Below are positions 29,371 to 38,560 of a stretch of DNA of 64,000 bases, piece by piece. Origin of the DNA: Sulfurimonas sp. (lineage in GTDB: Bacteria; Campylobacterota; Campylobacteria; Campylobacterales; Sulfurimonadaceae); the NCBI GenBank assembly GCA_028044295.1, contig JAOFSE010000002.1, positions 123,668-187,667 of the forward strand. The letters run 5' to 3'. A model generated the notes under the pieces. It worked only from the letters and a program-made list of their open reading frames with translations, had not been told where the DNA came from and searched no databases. Each line of letters starts with the position of its first letter. Position 1 is the stretch's first letter. The translations under genes and the position numbers were made by a program.

Positions 29371-29520
29371 ATAGCAATTATAGCAGTGTTTTTGTTAAGT
29401 TTGAGTGGATGTGGTTATAAAGCGGATCCGTATTATGGTGAAGATGCACCTAAGAGTGATGATAATGTAAAGTTCATAATTAAAGAACCAACTAAAGAAA
29501 AGTCAAAAGGTAGTTACTAA
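29335..29520 (+). CDS. Small LptM-like lipoprotein
   Basis: A short lipoprotein with a hydrophobic segment and lipobox LSLSGC, then CGYKADPYYGEDAPK and a Lys/Glu-rich tail. The Cys-Gly-X-Lys-X-X-Pro pattern matches the LptM (YifL) type of tiny lipoproteins that assist LptD assembly. The track begins at a TTG at 29323; a TATAAT at 29301-29306 and GAGG at 29325-29328 point to the TTG at 29335 as the real start, giving 61 residues. nadB follows 5 bases later. The call as a lipoprotein is firm; the LptM link is inference, although lptD does occur 9 kb away. Confidence 0.7.
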   Translation: MNRINNLTSVFHIAIIAVFLLSLSGCGYKADPYYGEDAPKSDDNVKFIIKEPTKEKSKGSY

Positions 29521-29525
29521 TCTAG

Positions 29526-30977
29526 ATGAAATACGATGTGATTATAATAGGTGCTGGCTTAGCAGGTCTATATGCTGCTTTGCACATTCCAAAAACTAAA
29601 AAAGTATTAATTATAAATAAACGTGAGAGTTTTAAATGCAATAGCTTTTATGCTCAGGGTGGCGTAGCACTTGCACGTGATGAGGATGATATTCCCTCAC
29701 ATATAGAAGATACGTTAGCTGCTGGGGATGGACTTTGTGATGAAGAAGCTGTTAAAGTTTTAAGTGAGAACTCTCGCGCTGCTATTGATGATTTGATTAG
29801 TCGTGGATTTGAGTTTGATAGAGACAAGGATGGAAATCTGCTCTACACAAAAGAAGCAGCACATTCAAAAGAGCGTATACTTCACGCTGGTGGCGATGCT
29901 ACAGGTCGTTACATGCACCATTTCTTACTTGAAAAAAACCCACATCCAATGCTTGGACATACTAGAGTTGTAGACTTACTTATAAAAGATGGCGAGTGTT
30001 ATGGTGTTACTGTGCTAGATCATAGAGAATTAAGAAACATATACGCCAAAGATGTAATTATAGCTAGTGGTGGAGTTGGTTCTTTATTTGAGTTTCATAC
30101 AAATGCACCTACTATTAGTGCAGATATTCAGGGTTTATGTGTAGAAAAGGGAATAGCATTAGAATCTATGGAAATGATGCAATTTCATCCAACGGTCTAT
30201 GTTAATAGTGACAACGCTCAAAAACTTTTACTGACCGAGGCTCTTCGTGGTGAGGGTGCGACTATAGAAGATGAAAATGGTTATAGATTTTTAAGAGACT
30301 ATGATGAGAGAGAAGAATTAGCATCTAGAGATATAGTAAGTAAGGCTATATACGAGCATACTAAAGAAACAGGTCTACAAACATATTTGTGTTTTCAAAA
30401 CTTTGATCATTTATACTTTACTAAGAGGTTTCCAAACATATATAAAAACCTTCAACTTTTAGGATTTGATGTTCCAAGACAAAGAGTACCAATATATCCA
30501 GCTTTTCATTATGCAATTGGTGGAATAAAAAGTGATTTAGATGGAAGAGTTCCAAATGTAAAAGGTCTATATGCTGTTGGTGAAGTGGCTTCTACGAAGA
30601 TTCATGGTGCCAATAGGCTTGCATCAAACTCACTTTTAGAGGGTCTGGTGTTTTCTAAAAGAGCTGCATTAAGCATCATTAGAGACACAAGAGTACAAGA
30701 AGGTGTAGAATTTGAATTGACAGATGAGGTGATGAGTCTTAAAGATGATAAGAGCAAAAAGAACTTACTTCGTAAAATAATGTGGGAAAATGTGTCAATT
30801 GTTAGAACAAAAAAAGGATTAAATGATTCTTTAGAGAAAATTAATGCTCTTTTAAATGAAAAAATAGGTAGACTATTAAAATTTCGTTTACTAACTGCTA
30901 AGGAGATAGTTACTTCGGCTCTCTCTAGAGAAAATTCAGTTGGTGTACACTTTATAAAAAAGGAAGATAATGATTAA
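29526..30977 (+). CDS. nadB: L-aspartate oxidase
   Basis: A FAD enzyme that oxidises L-aspartate to iminoaspartate for NAD synthesis. The 483 residues start with a dinucleotide-binding motif (VIIIGAGLAGLYAAL). The family segments SFYAQGGVA, HAGGDATGRYMHHFL, MEMMQFHPT, LLTEALRGEGA and GANRLASNSLLEGLVFS are all present. It is a little shorter than E. coli NadB, with a reduced C-terminal helical domain. The ATG lies 5 bases after the lipoprotein stop, and the gene end overlaps nhaD by 8 bases. Fumarate reductase flavoproteins are relatives but lack this pattern. Confidence 0.94.
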   Translation: MKYDVIIIGAGLAGLYAALHIPKTKKVLIINKRESFKCNSFYAQGGVALARDEDDIPSHIEDTLAAGDGLCDEEAVKVLSENSRAAIDDLISRGFEFDRDKDGNLLYTKEAAHSKERILHAGGDATGRYMHHFLLEKNPHPMLGHTRVVDLLIKDGECYGVTVLDHRELRNIYAKDVIIASGGVGSLFEFHTNAPTISADIQGLCVEKGIALESMEMMQFHPTVYVNSDNAQKLLLTEALRGEGATIEDENGYRFLRDYDEREELASRDIVSKAIYEHTKETGLQTYLCFQNFDHLYFTKRFPNIYKNLQLLGFDVPRQRVPIYPAFHYAIGGIKSDLDGRVPNVKGLYAVGEVASTKIHGANRLASNSLLEGLVFSKRAALSIIRDTRVQEGVEFELTDEVMSLKDDKSKKNLLRKIMWENVSIVRTKKGLNDSLEKINALLNEKIGRLLKFRLLTAKEIVTSALSRENSVGVHFIKKEDND

Positions 30978-32352
30978 GTTATTTATGACATTAATGCTAA
31001 GCATGAGCTTTGCATACGCAAGTTCTGGTGCATCTACTGATGTGATTCCAGATATAACATTTACATGGGTAGGTATTGCTGCACTAGTAATATTTGTAAT
31101 AGGGTACTATTTTGTAGCCATGGAAGAGGCTTACCATATGGATAAAGCAAAACCTGCTTTATTTATAGGTACATTTATGTTTATACTTGTGGCTCTGTAT
31201 TACTATATGAATCATTTAAATATGGATATTGTTCATGTACAAGTAGAGCACTTAATTTTAGAAATTGCCGAGATCTTTTTCTTCTTATTTGTTGCAATGA
31301 CTTATATTGAAGCAATGATTCATATGAATGTCTTTGATCTTTTAAAATATAACCTTGTATCAAAGGGCTATAGCTATAGAAAACTTTTCTGGGTAACAGG
31401 TATCATAGCATTTTTCTTATCGCCAATTGCGGATAACTTAACAACAGCACTTATATTATCAACTGTACTGATTACAATTGAAAGAGAAAATAGAGCGTTT
31501 TTAGTACCAGGTGCTATTAATATTGTTGTAGCGGCAAATGCTGGTGGTGCATGGAGTCCATTTGGGGATATTACAACTCTTATGGCTTGGACAGCAGGAA
31601 AAGGAGCATTTGGTGACTTCTTATACTTATTCCCTGCAGCAAGTATTGGTTACATAGTGACAGCGGTTATCTTGTCAAAATTTGTTCCTACTGACGTACC
31701 TGCATTTGATGCTTCTAAAGAAGTGAAGCCAACACTTGCTCCTGGAGCAAAAGCGGTAATGTTTTTAGGTGTATTGACAATTGTATGTGCTGTTCTTTCA
31801 CACCAAGTATTACATTTACCTGCAATGTGGGGTATGATGTTTGGTTTAGCATTGTTAAAACTTTTCGCGCATAATATTAATAGAAAACATGGAAAGGGAC
31901 ATTTTGATATTTTTGATTCAATGAGTAAAATTGAAAATAATACTCTAATGTTCTTTTTTGGTATTTTAGCTGCAGTTGGTGCACTTTACTTTATAGGTTG
32001 GTTAGGATTAGCTGTTGTTGTTTATGACCCTTCAGTTCTTGGTCCAACATGGTCAAATATAGGGGTAGGTTTCTTATCTGCAATTGTTGATAATGTACCT
32101 GTAATGTCAGCAGTATTAAAAGCTTCTCCAGATATGGGACTTGATCAATGGATGCTAGTAACACTTACAGCCGGTATTGGTGGTAGTTTAATTAGTTTTG
32201 GTTCAGCTGCTGGAGTTGGTGTTATGGGTAAATTACCAGGTGTTTATACATTTGGTGCTCATATGAAATACTCTTGGACTATTCTTATAGGATACATAGT
32301 TTCTGTATCTATTTGGTATGTTCAGTACGAAGTATTAGGTATCATACATTAA
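30970..32352 (+). CDS. nhaD: NhaD-type Na+/H+ antiporter
   Basis: A 460-residue inner-membrane protein with an apparent cleavable leader (MIKLFMTLMLSMSFAYA) and about twelve TM helices. Conserved ion-pathway segments of the IT/NhaD family are present: SPIADNLTTALIL, NAGGAWSPFGDITTLMAW and SAIVDNVPVMSAVL. It exchanges sodium for protons, important for pH and salt balance in marine bacteria. It overlaps the nadB end by 8 bases in another frame and is followed by a hairpin terminator. Confidence 0.92.
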   Translation: MIKLFMTLMLSMSFAYASSGASTDVIPDITFTWVGIAALVIFVIGYYFVAMEEAYHMDKAKPALFIGTFMFILVALYYYMNHLNMDIVHVQVEHLILEIAEIFFFLFVAMTYIEAMIHMNVFDLLKYNLVSKGYSYRKLFWVTGIIAFFLSPIADNLTTALILSTVLITIERENRAFLVPGAINIVVAANAGGAWSPFGDITTLMAWTAGKGAFGDFLYLFPAASIGYIVTAVILSKFVPTDVPAFDASKEVKPTLAPGAKAVMFLGVLTIVCAVLSHQVLHLPAMWGMMFGLALLKLFAHNINRKHGKGHFDIFDSMSKIENNTLMFFFGILAAVGALYFIGWLGLAVVVYDPSVLGPTWSNIGVGFLSAIVDNVPVMSAVLKASPDMGLDQWMLVTLTAGIGGSLISFGSAAGVGVMGKLPGVYTFGAHMKYSWTILIGYIVSVSIWYVQYEVLGIIH

Positions 32353-32374
32353 ATACTAAATTTATCTTTTATTA

Positions 32375-32400
32375 TAAACTCTGTTTTTAAACAGAGTTTA
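32375..32400 (+). terminator. Hairpin terminator after nhaD
   Basis: TAAACTCTGTTT pairs with AAACAGAGTTTA across a 2-base turn, giving 12 possible pairs (10 realistically with a 6-base loop). The T-rich tail is short, so termination strength is uncertain. Confidence 0.6.
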
Positions 32401-32489
32401 TCTCTAGACTTTCTCCCATCATTAAATATTAATCTTAATTATTGTATCCTTTCACACTTACTTATTATATATTTATAAAAGGCATTTAA

Positions 32490-34028
32490 ATGACAAATGT
32501 TAGCATTGTAGTTCTAGATTTTGGTTCTCAGTACACTCAACTTATAGCTCGTCGTCTTCGTGAAGATAAAATTTATTGTGAAATACTTCCGTATCATACT
32601 TCTGTAGAAGATATTAAAGCAAAAAATCCTAAAGGTGTTATCCTTAGTGGTGGTCCATCTTCTGTTTACAATGAAGATGCATATACTGTAGACCAAGGTG
32701 TTTACGCTATGGGTATACCTGTTCTTGGTATCTGTTATGGTATGCAAAGAATTGCGGTTGATTTTGGTGGTAGTGTTATTCGTTCATCTCATCATGAGTA
32801 TGGAAAAGCAGAGTTAAAACTAGAGACAAATTCTCCACTTCTTGCAGATTGTGATAATAACCGTATTGTATGGATGTCACATTCAGATAAAGTTGATGAA
32901 TTACCAGAAGGCTTTTCTCCTATAGCAACATCTGATAACTCACCATATGCAGCTATAGCAAATGAAGAAAAACGTGTATATGCAATGCAGTATCATCCAG
33001 AAGTACAACACTCAGAAGAGGGTTACCTTATGCTTCGTAACTTCGCAAAAAACATTTGTGGTGTTACTGAAAAATGGAAAATGGAACACTTCTTAAAAGA
33101 GCAAATAAAAATTATTCGTGAAAAAGTTGGTACTGGTAAAGTTCTTTGTGGACTGAGCGGTGGAGTTGATAGTTCTGTTGTTGCTGCTATGCTTTATGAG
33201 GCAATCGGTGATCAACTTATTCCTGTATTTGTAGATAATGGATTGCTTAGAAAAGGCGAGCGAGAACAGGTTGAAGAAGTATTCAAAATCAATCTAAAAA
33301 CTCCACTAATTACTGTTGATGCAGTTGATAATTTTCTTGGAAAACTTGAAGGTATATCTGACCCAGAGCAAAAACGTAAAATTATTGGGCATACTTTTAT
33401 TGAAGAGTTTGAAAAAGAGGCTAAAAAGCACGATGGCATCAAGTTCTTAGCTCAAGGTACTCTTTACCCTGATGTTATTGAATCTATCTCTGTGAATGGT
33501 CCTTCTGAAGTTATTAAGTCTCACCATAATGTTGGTGGTCTACCTGATTGGATGGATTTCGAGCTTATTGAGCCTCTTCGTGAACTATTTAAAGATGAAG
33601 TTCGTAAAATTGGACTTGAGCTTGGACTTCCAGAAGGTATGATTAACCGTCATCCATTCCCTGGACCAGGTTTAGCTATTCGTATTATGGGTGATGTTAA
33701 TGTGCCTGATTTAACTATCCTTCGTGAAGCTGATGTTATTTTACTTGATGAGTTAAAAGCTAGTGGTTACTATGCTAAAACTTGGCAAGCATTTGCAGTT
33801 TTACTAAATGTAAAATCTGTTGGTGTTATGGGAGATAACCGCACATATGATAACACTGTATGTGTAAGAGTAGTAGAGGCAGTCGATGGAATGACTGCTA
33901 CATTTGCTCATCTTCCACATGACTTACTTGAGAGAATATCAAGAAGAATCATAAATGAAGTTGATGGAATTAACCGTGTTGTTTATGACATAAGTTCAAA
34001 ACCACCTGCAACAATCGAGTGGGAGTAA
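32490..34028 (+). CDS. guaA: GMP synthase (glutamine-hydrolysing)
   Basis: It converts XMP to GMP. The N-terminal class I glutamine amidotransferase (about residues 1-195) has the nucleophile in LGICYGMQ and the His-Glu pair in [12 protein letters not shown]. The ATP pyrophosphatase domain has the P-loop LSGGVDSSV, and the C-terminal dimerisation domain ends [36 protein letters not shown], the invariant family end. Length of 512 is typical. It has its own upstream region after the nhaD terminator and is followed by hemD 15 bases later. Confidence 0.98.
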   Translation: MTNVSIVVLDFGSQYTQLIARRLREDKIYCEILPYHTSVEDIKAKNPKGVILSGGPSSVYNEDAYTVDQGVYAMGIPVLGICYGMQRIAVDFGGSVIRSSHHEYGKAELKLETNSPLLADCDNNRIVWMSHSDKVDELPEGFSPIATSDNSPYAAIANEEKRVYAMQYHPEVQHSEEGYLMLRNFAKNICGVTEKWKMEHFLKEQIKIIREKVGTGKVLCGLSGGVDSSVVAAMLYEAIGDQLIPVFVDNGLLRKGEREQVEEVFKINLKTPLITVDAVDNFLGKLEGISDPEQKRKIIGHTFIEEFEKEAKKHDGIKFLAQGTLYPDVIESISVNGPSEVIKSHHNVGGLPDWMDFELIEPLRELFKDEVRKIGLELGLPEGMINRHPFPGPGLAIRIMGDVNVPDLTILREADVILLDELKASGYYAKTWQAFAVLLNVKSVGVMGDNRTYDNTVCVRVVEAVDGMTATFAHLPHDLLERISRRIINEVDGINRVVYDISSKPPATIEWE

Positions 34029-34043
34029 GCGTTAGCTTCTCTC

Positions 34044-34676
34044 ATGTCCAAACAAATATATCTTTTCTCGACCTCTTCACATCCAGATACTATAAATGTC
34101 AACTCTCTACATGTAACACTTTTAAGACCAGATATTGATTTTTATAAATATGATTATCTGATTATTACTTCTAAGCAAGTTAGTAATGCTTTAAAATGTT
34201 ATAACAATGACTATATAGCCAAAAAAGCTTTATGCATATCAAAACATACGGCAACATCATATGAATCTATAGGTGGAACAGTTTTAGACATAGCAGATGG
34301 TTATGGTGATGATATTAGTAAACTAGTTATGAATTACCCTAAGAAGAGTAAATGGTTATATTTAAGAGCTAAGGAGATTGCTTCTGATTTTGTTTCTACA
34401 TGTAGAAATGGTGGTTTTAATATTGATGAAAAAATTATATATGAAACATCATGCTCAAAAGATATTGAGACGTTACAACTCAAGCCTGACTCAGTATTTA
34501 TATTTACTTCTCCATCATCAATAAAGTGTTTTTTAAATTCACATCAATTAAGTAGTGATAGTAAAGTTGTAGTTATAGGTGAAACAACCGCTAAATCTGT
34601 GCCTAAAGGTGTTATATATAAACTTTCTGATGAGACTTCAATAGAGAGCTGTATAAAATTAGCAAAAACTTTTTAA
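34044..34676 (+). CDS. hemD: Uroporphyrinogen-III synthase
   Basis: A 210-residue cytoplasmic enzyme that closes hydroxymethylbilane into uroporphyrinogen III in heme synthesis. HemD is poorly conserved, but the two-domain layout is visible: YDYLIITSKQVSNAL in the first lobe, WLYLRAKEIASDF at the hinge, then DSVFIFTSPSSIKCFL and VVVIGETTAKSV in the second lobe. It follows guaA closely, though no clear ribosome binding site is seen. Heme demand fits the multiheme cytochrome in this genome. The 6S RNA gene starts 35 bases downstream. Confidence 0.88.
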   Translation: MSKQIYLFSTSSHPDTINVNSLHVTLLRPDIDFYKYDYLIITSKQVSNALKCYNNDYIAKKALCISKHTATSYESIGGTVLDIADGYGDDISKLVMNYPKKSKWLYLRAKEIASDFVSTCRNGGFNIDEKIIYETSCSKDIETLQLKPDSVFIFTSPSSIKCFLNSHQLSSDSKVVVIGETTAKSVPKGVIYKLSDETSIESCIKLAKTF

Positions 34677-34698
34677 AAAAAATAAAGTTTTACAAGAG

Positions 34699-34704
34699 TA
34701 TAAT
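34699..34704 (+). promoter_or_regulatory. -10 box of the 6S RNA gene
   Basis: TATAAT follows the hemD stop by 22 bases and predicts transcription from about 34711, exactly where the RNA with 6S-like 5' sequence begins. Confidence 0.65.
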
Positions 34705-34710
34705 TATATT

Positions 34711-34910
34711 AATAGTCTGAGTTGTTCGAGATATCGCACAAATGAGGGTTCTACATTTTCAAATCGTGAACTAGTAGACTTTTCGTGTGTCGGTGCTATC
34801 GTTTGAGATATGTTAACTCTGTCGAGATAATGCCGCCGTTAGAGAGTTCTCTCTTCACCCAAATTCGGCTTTTAGAACCAAGCCAAATGCGAGACGGCTT
34901 CTTGGGTTAT
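34711..34910 (+). ncRNA. ssrS: 6S RNA
   Basis: No protein fits this 200-base stretch on the plus strand. Its 5' end contains UCUGAGUUGUUCG, matching the 6S RNA 5' consensus (E. coli UCUGAGAUGUUCG), and its 3' end CGGCUUCUUGGG resembles CGGCAUCUCGGA. A long interrupted hairpin can be drawn by nested pairs: CUGAG (717-721) with CUUGG, UCGCA (734-738) with UGCGA, and GGUUCUA (748-754) with UAGAACC. An apical arm is formed by GGUG with CACC, GAGA with UCUC, and AACUCU with AGAGUU. 6S RNA mimics an open promoter and sequesters housekeeping RNA polymerase. I recall that 6S lies near purD in related genomes; here purD is the next plus-strand gene. The RNA's end touches the convergent gene. Confidence 0.8.
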
Positions 34911-36697
34911 TTTATAACTTCTTTTATTGCACCTATAATTACTTTCGTTGAAATACTTTTCGAAAACATTTTAAATATTGGAAATGGTGATGCTTTTGGT
35001 TTTTGACCTAAAATTATAACTTCTGGCTTTAAAAATATGTTTTTTTGATATACATGTAAAAACCTCTCGGCAGTAGTTTTTTGAAGCCTATCTTCTAGTA
35101 TTATCAGTTTTACAGAATTTTTCATTGCCCACTTTAGAGCACTTTTTTCATCGATGAAAGATCTTACATTTATCGTTTTACAAGAATGTTTTATAGAGTT
35201 TTCATGTTCCATCACATCCTGAGCTGAACTCATTACAATTAAAATATAATCTGGATTATTAGCTTCTAATTTTTCGTACAATGTAAACAGCTTTTTTTGA
35301 TCTTCTGATATTTTATCAGAGCTTAAAGTCTCCAAGTAGTACTTGAGATATGTTTTTGTTGTCATGTCTCCAACAATATTTGATTTTGCAAAATGGGCTT
35401 TTACTGCTTTAGACTTTTTAGCTTCTTGCCACATATGTAAATCAAATATATAAGCCTGAGAGTCTAAAATGTCTAAAACTTTCTTTTTATAAATTAGAGA
35501 TTCTATTCCAAAAACTTCATAAAAATCTTCTCTATACTCATCTTCAAATTTTGATAGAAGCTTCATGTCATTTTTATATCTTTCATCTAATTCTGCCATC
35601 ATATGCACGACATCTACATATGCACCATTAAGCGATTTTAATTCATGCTGAAGCGCTGTAAACTCTACCGTTTTTATATTTTTGTCAAGTTCTTCTTTTT
35701 TTACTTTAAGCATACCACCCATAGATGCTTCATTTGCTTGAAGTGTTTTTAGTTTATCTATTGCACGTTGTGCACCAACTTTTACTTTCATGTACTCTGC
35801 TTGACAAGCTAAAAAAACCTCTTTGTAGGCCACATGTGGATGCCTTGTTTTATTTCTAAAATCTTCGTATACCCCACCCATCTCTTTTAAATCACTATTT
35901 AATGCTTTTATTTTAGGAGTGATAATATGAAGGTCAATATCTGTAAGGTTATTAAATGTTGTATTTATAAATCTCTTAGCAAGCGCATACTCTATTCTCC
36001 CATCTACTTTTTTGTAAGCAGCTCTTTTGTTGACATGCTCTTTAATTTGATCAAAATAATTTGCTACTGCTGTTGATATATTTAGAGTGATAGTAATACT
36101 GCTACGTTCTTCGTCTAAAGCCACCCTCTCTAACTCTTCTTTTTCTCTGTCTAAATCTAATTGCATAGCTGCTTCAGTTGCTTTTTGAGCTTCTATAGCT
36201 TCTTTTTCTAATTCTTGTTGCTTCTCTTCTTCTTTTAGTAGTTTGTTATGGTCATCTAGGTATTTTTGAGCTTCTTCTTTAACACTAGTAGATTTTTCAA
36301 TGAACTCTTCTTCATTGGATAAAACTTCTTTATGCTCTTGTTCACAACGCTCTTCTTCTATTGCAATGTTTTCTTCTAATGTTATATCATCTTCTATGGT
36401 TTCATCTGATTTTTTTTCTAGTTCAGCTTCATTGTTAAGTTCTTCGATTTCACGAATTTCTATATCTTCACTAGATTCATTGTCAGGCTCGGAACTTACG
36501 TCTTCATCAGATTTCATAATTATATCAGTAGGTATATTTTTAGTTAACGAGAAGCTTACCTCAAGTCCAAGCGATGGCATATTATCAAAGTCATTCCACT
36601 CAGCTACACTGAAATCAAATTTCTTTTTATCACTGGTAATAATTATTCCTTTTCCTTCATTATCATTAAAGAAAAGAACTTTGCCATATATATTCAT
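34907..36697 (-). CDS. Cold-shock-like / coiled-coil / receiver-like protein
   Basis: I use the ATG at 36697 (MNIYGKVLFFNDNEGKGIIITSD), giving 596 residues; the track start at 36778 adds 27 residues of unrelated sequence. Residues 1-50 follow the cold-shock (OB-fold) pattern G-K-V-x-F-F-x-x-x-x-G-x-G. A Glu/Asp/Lys-rich region (about 60-200) is low in complexity and probably coiled coil. A helical middle follows. The last 110 residues (YILIVMSSAQDVMEHENSIK, VKLIILEDRLQKTT, PEVIILGQKPK) look like a degenerate receiver domain. I do not recognise a named family. A nucleic-acid-binding regulator or polarity/stress factor is possible. It lies between the 6S RNA and purD, divergent from purD. Confidence 0.75.
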   Translation of the reverse strand: MNIYGKVLFFNDNEGKGIIITSDKKKFDFSVAEWNDFDNMPSLGLEVSFSLTKNIPTDIIMKSDEDVSSEPDNESSEDIEIREIEELNNEAELEKKSDETIEDDITLEENIAIEEERCEQEHKEVLSNEEEFIEKSTSVKEEAQKYLDDHNKLLKEEEKQQELEKEAIEAQKATEAAMQLDLDREKEELERVALDEERSSITITLNISTAVANYFDQIKEHVNKRAAYKKVDGRIEYALAKRFINTTFNNLTDIDLHIITPKIKALNSDLKEMGGVYEDFRNKTRHPHVAYKEVFLACQAEYMKVKVGAQRAIDKLKTLQANEASMGGMLKVKKEELDKNIKTVEFTALQHELKSLNGAYVDVVHMMAELDERYKNDMKLLSKFEDEYREDFYEVFGIESLIYKKKVLDILDSQAYIFDLHMWQEAKKSKAVKAHFAKSNIVGDMTTKTYLKYYLETLSSDKISEDQKKLFTLYEKLEANNPDYILIVMSSAQDVMEHENSIKHSCKTINVRSFIDEKSALKWAMKNSVKLIILEDRLQKTTAERFLHVYQKNIFLKPEVIILGQKPKASPFPIFKMFSKSISTKVIIGAIKEVIK

Positions 36698-36783
36698 GGT
36701 GAAAAGTATAGCTAAGAAAAGATTAATATCAATTATATGAGTTTGAACATTATGCTTGGAAGTTGTTTTAATATACAATGTGA

Positions 36784-36789
36784 TATAAT
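36784..36789 (+). promoter_or_regulatory. -10 box of purD
   Basis: TATAAT lies 44 bases upstream of the purD ATG at 36833 and inside the N-terminal extension proposed by the ORF track, which supports the shorter purD. Confidence 0.55.
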
Positions 36790-36832
36790 CTATAAAATTT
36801 TAAAATATATTTATAATAACAGCGGAGTGTTG

Positions 36833-38098
36833 ATGAAGATTCTAATTTTAGGTAGTGGTGGTAGAGAATATTCTATTGCTCGTGCAATTTCAAATGAGAA
36901 AGAGGATCATGAACTTTTTTTCCAACCTGGAAATGGTGCTACAAATAACTTAGGAACTAACCTTAATATTAAAGACTACAATCAATTAGCAGCCTATGCA
37001 AAAGAGAATCAAATAGAACTAACAATAGTTGGTCCTGAAGCACCCTTGGTAGATGGTGTTGTAGATATTTTTAAATCTGAAGGTCTTACGATATTTGGAC
37101 CGAGTAAAGAAGCTGCTCAGCTAGAAGGCTCTAAAGTTTATATGAAAAACTTTTTAGCAAAGTACAATATACCAACAGCAAAATATATAGAGACTTCATC
37201 AATAGAAGAGGCTTTTAAATTTTCAGACAGTTTAAATACTCCAATAGTTGTGAAAGCTGATGGACTTTGTGGTGGCAAGGGTGTAATTATTGCTCAAACA
37301 CACGATGAAGCTAAAGTCGCAATAAGTGAGATGTTAAGCGGAAAAAGCTTTGGAGATGCTGGTCTTAAAGTTATAGTTGAAGAGTTCTTAGATGGTTATG
37401 AACTTTCAATGTTCGCAGTATGTGATGGAGATGACTATATACTACTTCCAGCTGCACAAGACCATAAAAAACTACTTAACAATGATGAGGGGCCAAATAC
37501 TGGTGGTATGGGTGCTTATGCTCCTACTCCTCTTGTTGATGATGAACTTTACCAAAAAGTAAAAGATAGAATCATTCGTCCAACTCTCGATGGTATGAAA
37601 AAAGAAAATGCTCCATTTGAGGGTGTTTTATTTATTGGAATAATGGTCGTAAATGGCGAACCAATTACATTAGAATTTAATGTTCGTTTTGGTGATCCAG
37701 AGTGTGAGATACTTATGCCTCTTATGACCTCGAGTGTCTCAGATATGTTTTTAAAAGCTTCAACAAATAGACTTTCAGAAATAAAAGTAGAATTCTCATC
37801 TCAATATGCTGTTGGCGTTGTTATGGCAAGTGCAAACTATCCATACAGCAGTTCAACTCCTGCAGAGATTATTGTTGATGAAGTTCATCATGAAGCAATA
37901 AAAAACTTTACTCATATATCTTACGCTGGCGTTAGTATGGAAGATGGTGTTATCTATGCTAATGGTGGAAGAGTACTGGTATGTGTTGGTCTTGGAGATT
38001 CGATTAAAGAGGCAAGAGATAGAGCATATTTGAGATGTGGTCAAGTGCATTTTGTAGGTAAGAAGATAAGAACAGATATAGCTTATCAAGCTCTTTAG
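36833..38098 (+). CDS. purD: Phosphoribosylamine-glycine ligase (GAR synthetase)
   Basis: An ATP-grasp enzyme of purine synthesis. I start at the ATG at 36833 ([19 protein letters not shown]), preceded by GGAG; the track's start 96 bases upstream is before the promoter. The protein is then 421 residues, standard for PurD. Visible motifs: [73 protein letters not shown] and [16 protein letters not shown]. It starts a run purD-RDD-lptD-phosphoribosyltransferase-pnp on the plus strand. Confidence 0.96.
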   Translation: MKILILGSGGREYSIARAISNEKEDHELFFQPGNGATNNLGTNLNIKDYNQLAAYAKENQIELTIVGPEAPLVDGVVDIFKSEGLTIFGPSKEAAQLEGSKVYMKNFLAKYNIPTAKYIETSSIEEAFKFSDSLNTPIVVKADGLCGGKGVIIAQTHDEAKVAISEMLSGKSFGDAGLKVIVEEFLDGYELSMFAVCDGDDYILLPAAQDHKKLLNNDEGPNTGGMGAYAPTPLVDDELYQKVKDRIIRPTLDGMKKENAPFEGVLFIGIMVVNGEPITLEFNVRFGDPECEILMPLMTSSVSDMFLKASTNRLSEIKVEFSSQYAVGVVMASANYPYSSSTPAEIIVDEVHHEAIKNFTHISYAGVSMEDGVIYANGGRVLVCVGLGDSIKEARDRAYLRCGQVHFVGKKIRTDIAYQAL

Positions 38099-38110
38099 GA
38101 AATATTAGTA

Positions 38111-38560
38111 GTGAATGAAGAGGTTCAAAACTTATTACATCGTGAGGGTATGACATTAGCATCAATAGCTAAAAGAAGCGTTGCGTTTTTTATTGATGAA
38201 CTACTATTGTCTTTTTTACTAATATTATCTTTAGGAGATGCTTTTTTTGAAGCAGAGACTACTGAAGAGATGATTATATTAACAAACAAATTTATTTTGG
38301 AGTATATAGCTATGAAGATATTTTATCAAGCATTTTTTACTATGCAGTATGGTGCCTCATTAGGAAAGCTTGCTATGAAAATTAGAGTTATAGATATAAA
38401 TACACTTTCTAATGTAAACGTTCTAGTCTCACTAAATCGTGCTGTAGTTAGAGTTGTAAGTGAAATGTTCTTTTACCTTGGTTTTCTTTGGGGAATGATG
38501 GATAAGTCAAGTCAAGCTTGGCACGATAAAACTGCTAAAACGTTGGTAATAAATGTTTAA
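38111..38560 (+). CDS. RDD-family membrane protein
   Basis: A 149-residue inner-membrane protein with a GTG start (MNEEVQNLLHREGMTLASIAKR). RDD-type features are AKRSVAFFIDELLLSFLLIL in the first helix, GASLGKLAMKIRVIDIN between helices and AWHDKTAKTLVINV at the end, matching the family's usual W-H-D ending. Two or three TM helices are expected. Function of RDD proteins is generally unclear; some are linked to ion transport. It overlaps lptD by 8 bases, so translation is coupled with LPS transport machinery. Confidence 0.88.
   Translation: MNEEVQNLLHREGMTLASIAKRSVAFFIDELLLSFLLILSLGDAFFEAETTEEMIILTNKFILEYIAMKIFYQAFFTMQYGASLGKLAMKIRVIDINTLSNVNVLVSLNRAVVRVVSEMFFYLGFLWGMMDKSSQAWHDKTAKTLVINV

Noticed and set aside
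34791-34846. Resemblance to a TPP riboswitch (GGTGC, TTGAGA, GATAATGCCGCCGTTAGAGA)
   Set aside because: The helices needed for a THI element do not form properly, and no thiamine gene follows on this strand. The same bases fit the apical arm of the 6S RNA.
34785-35006. Track ORF of 73 residues on the plus strand
   Set aside because: It lies across the 6S RNA apical arm and the end of the convergent gene, has no ribosome binding site and no protein character.
36300-36740. Serine-rich plus-strand ORF of 146 residues
   Set aside because: Complement of the Glu-rich region of the cold-shock-like protein.
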